64,000 nucleotides of DNA from Streptomyces sp. NBC_00286. GTDB lineage: Bacteria > Actinomycetota > Actinomycetes > Streptomycetales > Streptomycetaceae. A program made the translations under genes and the position numbers. Shown here in pieces: positions 63,050-64,000 of this stretch (the stretch's first letter is position 1; every line of letters begins with the position of its first letter). The notes beneath the pieces are model-generated. The model was not told where the DNA came from and ran no database searches. It was given only the letters and a program-made list of their open reading frames with translations. The DNA lies in NCBI RefSeq assembly GCF_036173125.1, contig NZ_CP108054.1, forward strand, positions 3,286,001 through 3,350,000, read 5' to 3'.

Positions 63050-63075
63050 AACACTGCCACGCCCCTCTTCATTCC
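63050..63075 (-). promoter_or_regulatory. Sigma-R promoter of moeZ
   Basis: On the minus strand GGAAT (63075-63071), exactly 18 bases, GTT (63052-63050). It starts within the last codons of the spherulin-4 gene and is 45 bases before the moeZ start. Confidence 0.9.
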
Positions 63076-63818
63076 GAGACACCCGTTCCGACCCGCGAGA
63101 CGATTTCGTCCCAGTAGCCGGGCATGGTCGCCCAGGGGTCGACCCGGCCGCCGCGATCCGTGCGGTCGGTGAAGTAGATCGTCGAGGCGCCCTGCCAGCG
63201 AGCTATGCGCAGCGCCTCGTCGAGATGCCCGCGGGGCACGCTGTGCACGAAGTGGCAGAAACGCTGGGGCGGGTGGTCGGCGGTCCACTCCGCCACCTGC
63301 GACCAGCGGTATTCGCTCCAGGGCCCGCAGAAGGTCACCAACTGGTCGGCGAACTCGGCATATCCGGGATGCGGGTGGGAGCCGTGCCCGAGGACGATAT
63401 GGCCTTCGCCGAGGAAGGCGCGCAGGGTCGTGGCCGTACGGCTCATCTCGGGGAGCGTTGTCCGGTCCGTGGGACAGCGGTCCAGATAGAAGCCGTCCAC
63501 GCGGTACCAGTCGAGATACCGGTGCGCCTCCGATATCAGCTCACCGAAGGTGCGTGCGCCGTATCTCACATCGAGGTGTCCCAGGACCCGGACGCCCGCG
63601 TTGCGCAGTCGCCCCGCCGCGGCGAGGCAGTGCGGGTCGGGCCGGATGCCGGGACCGTCGGCGACGTTGAGGACGACCCAGTGCAAGGGAGTGCCGGGGC
63701 GGGTGAGTTGGCCCCATTCGAGAGGGGCGACGAGGGGGTGCGCATAGCCGGGGACGCCGAAGCCGAAGCGTATGTCGGTGCTCGCGGTGCCTACCGCGGT
63801 GCGGGTCAGATGCGGCAT
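63069..63818 (-). CDS. Spherulation-specific family 4 protein (GH135-like)
   Basis: 249 residues. Beta/alpha-barrel-type segments: FGFGVPGYAHPLVAPLEW, HWVVLNVADGPG, VRVLGHLDVRYG, then YRVDGFYLDRCPTD, in which the Asp of GFYLD is the likely catalytic acid. The family includes fungal Sph3, which cleaves galactosaminogalactan. No signal peptide is evident. The ATG follows GGAGG and overlaps the stop of the upstream epimerase gene by 13 bases. Confidence 0.85.
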   Translation of the reverse strand: MPHLTRTAVGTASTDIRFGFGVPGYAHPLVAPLEWGQLTRPGTPLHWVVLNVADGPGIRPDPHCLAAAGRLRNAGVRVLGHLDVRYGARTFGELISEAHRYLDWYRVDGFYLDRCPTDRTTLPEMSRTATTLRAFLGEGHIVLGHGSHPHPGYAEFADQLVTFCGPWSEYRWSQVAEWTADHPPQRFCHFVHSVPRGHLDEALRIARWQGASTIYFTDRTDRGGRVDPWATMPGYWDEIVSRVGTGVSE

Positions 63819-64000
63819 GCCGCCTCCATCCAGATATCGGCGAGGGACTCTTCGAGGTGGATCCGGGGCCGCCAGCCGAGCCGGTCGCGTGCGGTGCGCA
63901 CATCGGCCTGCTGCCAGCTGCCGCAGCCGTCGGGATAGGGGTAAGCGGCCGGGGCCGTGTGCTCGGATTCGGAGCGGGGGTGGCCGATGGATGGCCTGAC
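63806..64000 (-). CDS. NAD-dependent sugar epimerase/dehydratase, C-terminal fragment at window edge
   Basis: The last 65 codons are in the window; the start lies beyond 64000. The tail reads ARDRLGWRPRIHLEESLADI, typical of UDP-glucose 4-epimerase-type extended SDRs. It is translationally coupled to the spherulin-4 gene. With only the C-terminus seen, the exact reaction is open. Confidence 0.78.
   Translation of the reverse strand, partial: VRPSIGHPRSESEHTAPAAYPYPDGCGSWQQADVRTARDRLGWRPRIHLEESLADIWMEAACRI

Noticed and set aside
61347..63938. Long plus-strand frame across moeZ and the spherulin-4 gene
   Set aside because: It starts within a supported peptidase gene in another frame and is opposite two supported genes.

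Overview
The window is chromosomal DNA from a Streptomyces species. The evidence is very high G+C with G/C-ending codons, frequent GTG starts, 4-base stop/start overlaps, and a set of Streptomyces-type genes: sigR-rsrA, wblC, the albaflavenone pair, nrdA-nrdB with an AraC-type regulator, and AdnAB. The gene order at the left matches my memory of the S. coelicolor SCO5226-to-SCO5178 region. Part of the right half also matches the M. tuberculosis neighbourhood around whiB7, uvrD2, nudC and adnAB. No phage, insertion sequence, rRNA or CRISPR array is visible.

Left part (1-6.4 kb): the 3' end of the class Ia ribonucleotide reductase alpha subunit, then nrdB and the AraC/GATase-type regulator gene (nrdS). 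Convergent to these lies the two-gene operon for albaflavenone (epi-isozizaene synthase and CYP170). From 6.4 to 13 kb come peptide deformylase, a TPR protein, a divergent cluster of three roadblock/LC7 proteins plus a DUF4388 protein and an acidic protein, and sigR-rsrA with its sigma-R autoregulated promoter and an N-terminally extended sigma-R isoform. From 13 to 23.5 kb are housekeeping and accessory genes: SRAP/HMCES, an M50 peptidase, aroA, rsgA, an SMR transporter, TetR, hisN, a CBS protein, a Fur-family regulator and a three-gene ABC importer. Two initiator tRNA genes flank a large Sel1-repeat protein (23.5-26.1 kb).

From 26 to 55 kb lies a conserved actinobacterial block: UPF0182, PPA1309-family, PDZ/Lon peptidase, moaE, an epimerase, DUF2342 metalloprotease, NUDIX, three AIM24 proteins (one fused to TerD), a YgjP-like metallopeptidase, a ThiF-like protein, an ABC1 kinase, wblC with a long uORF/attenuator leader, uvrD2, mycoredoxin, nudC, and adnB-adnA. 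From 55 to 64 kb are an alkyltransferase-like protein, a pseudokinase-flippase fusion, two tandem lipoprotein peptidases of the tripeptidyl aminopeptidase type, moeZ, and a spherulin-4 (GH135-like) protein coupled to a sugar epimerase cut by the window edge.

A regulatory theme links distant genes. sigR, mycoredoxin and moeZ each carry an exact GGAAT-N18-GTT sigma-R promoter. wblC, which is known in the genus to feed antibiotic stress into sigR, lies in the same window. The window therefore holds much of the thiol-oxidative/antibiotic stress circuit. The least explained parts are the roadblock/DUF4388 cluster, the TerD-AIM24 operon, the arginine-rich protein coupled to wblC, and several short tandem or inverted repeats upstream of genes.
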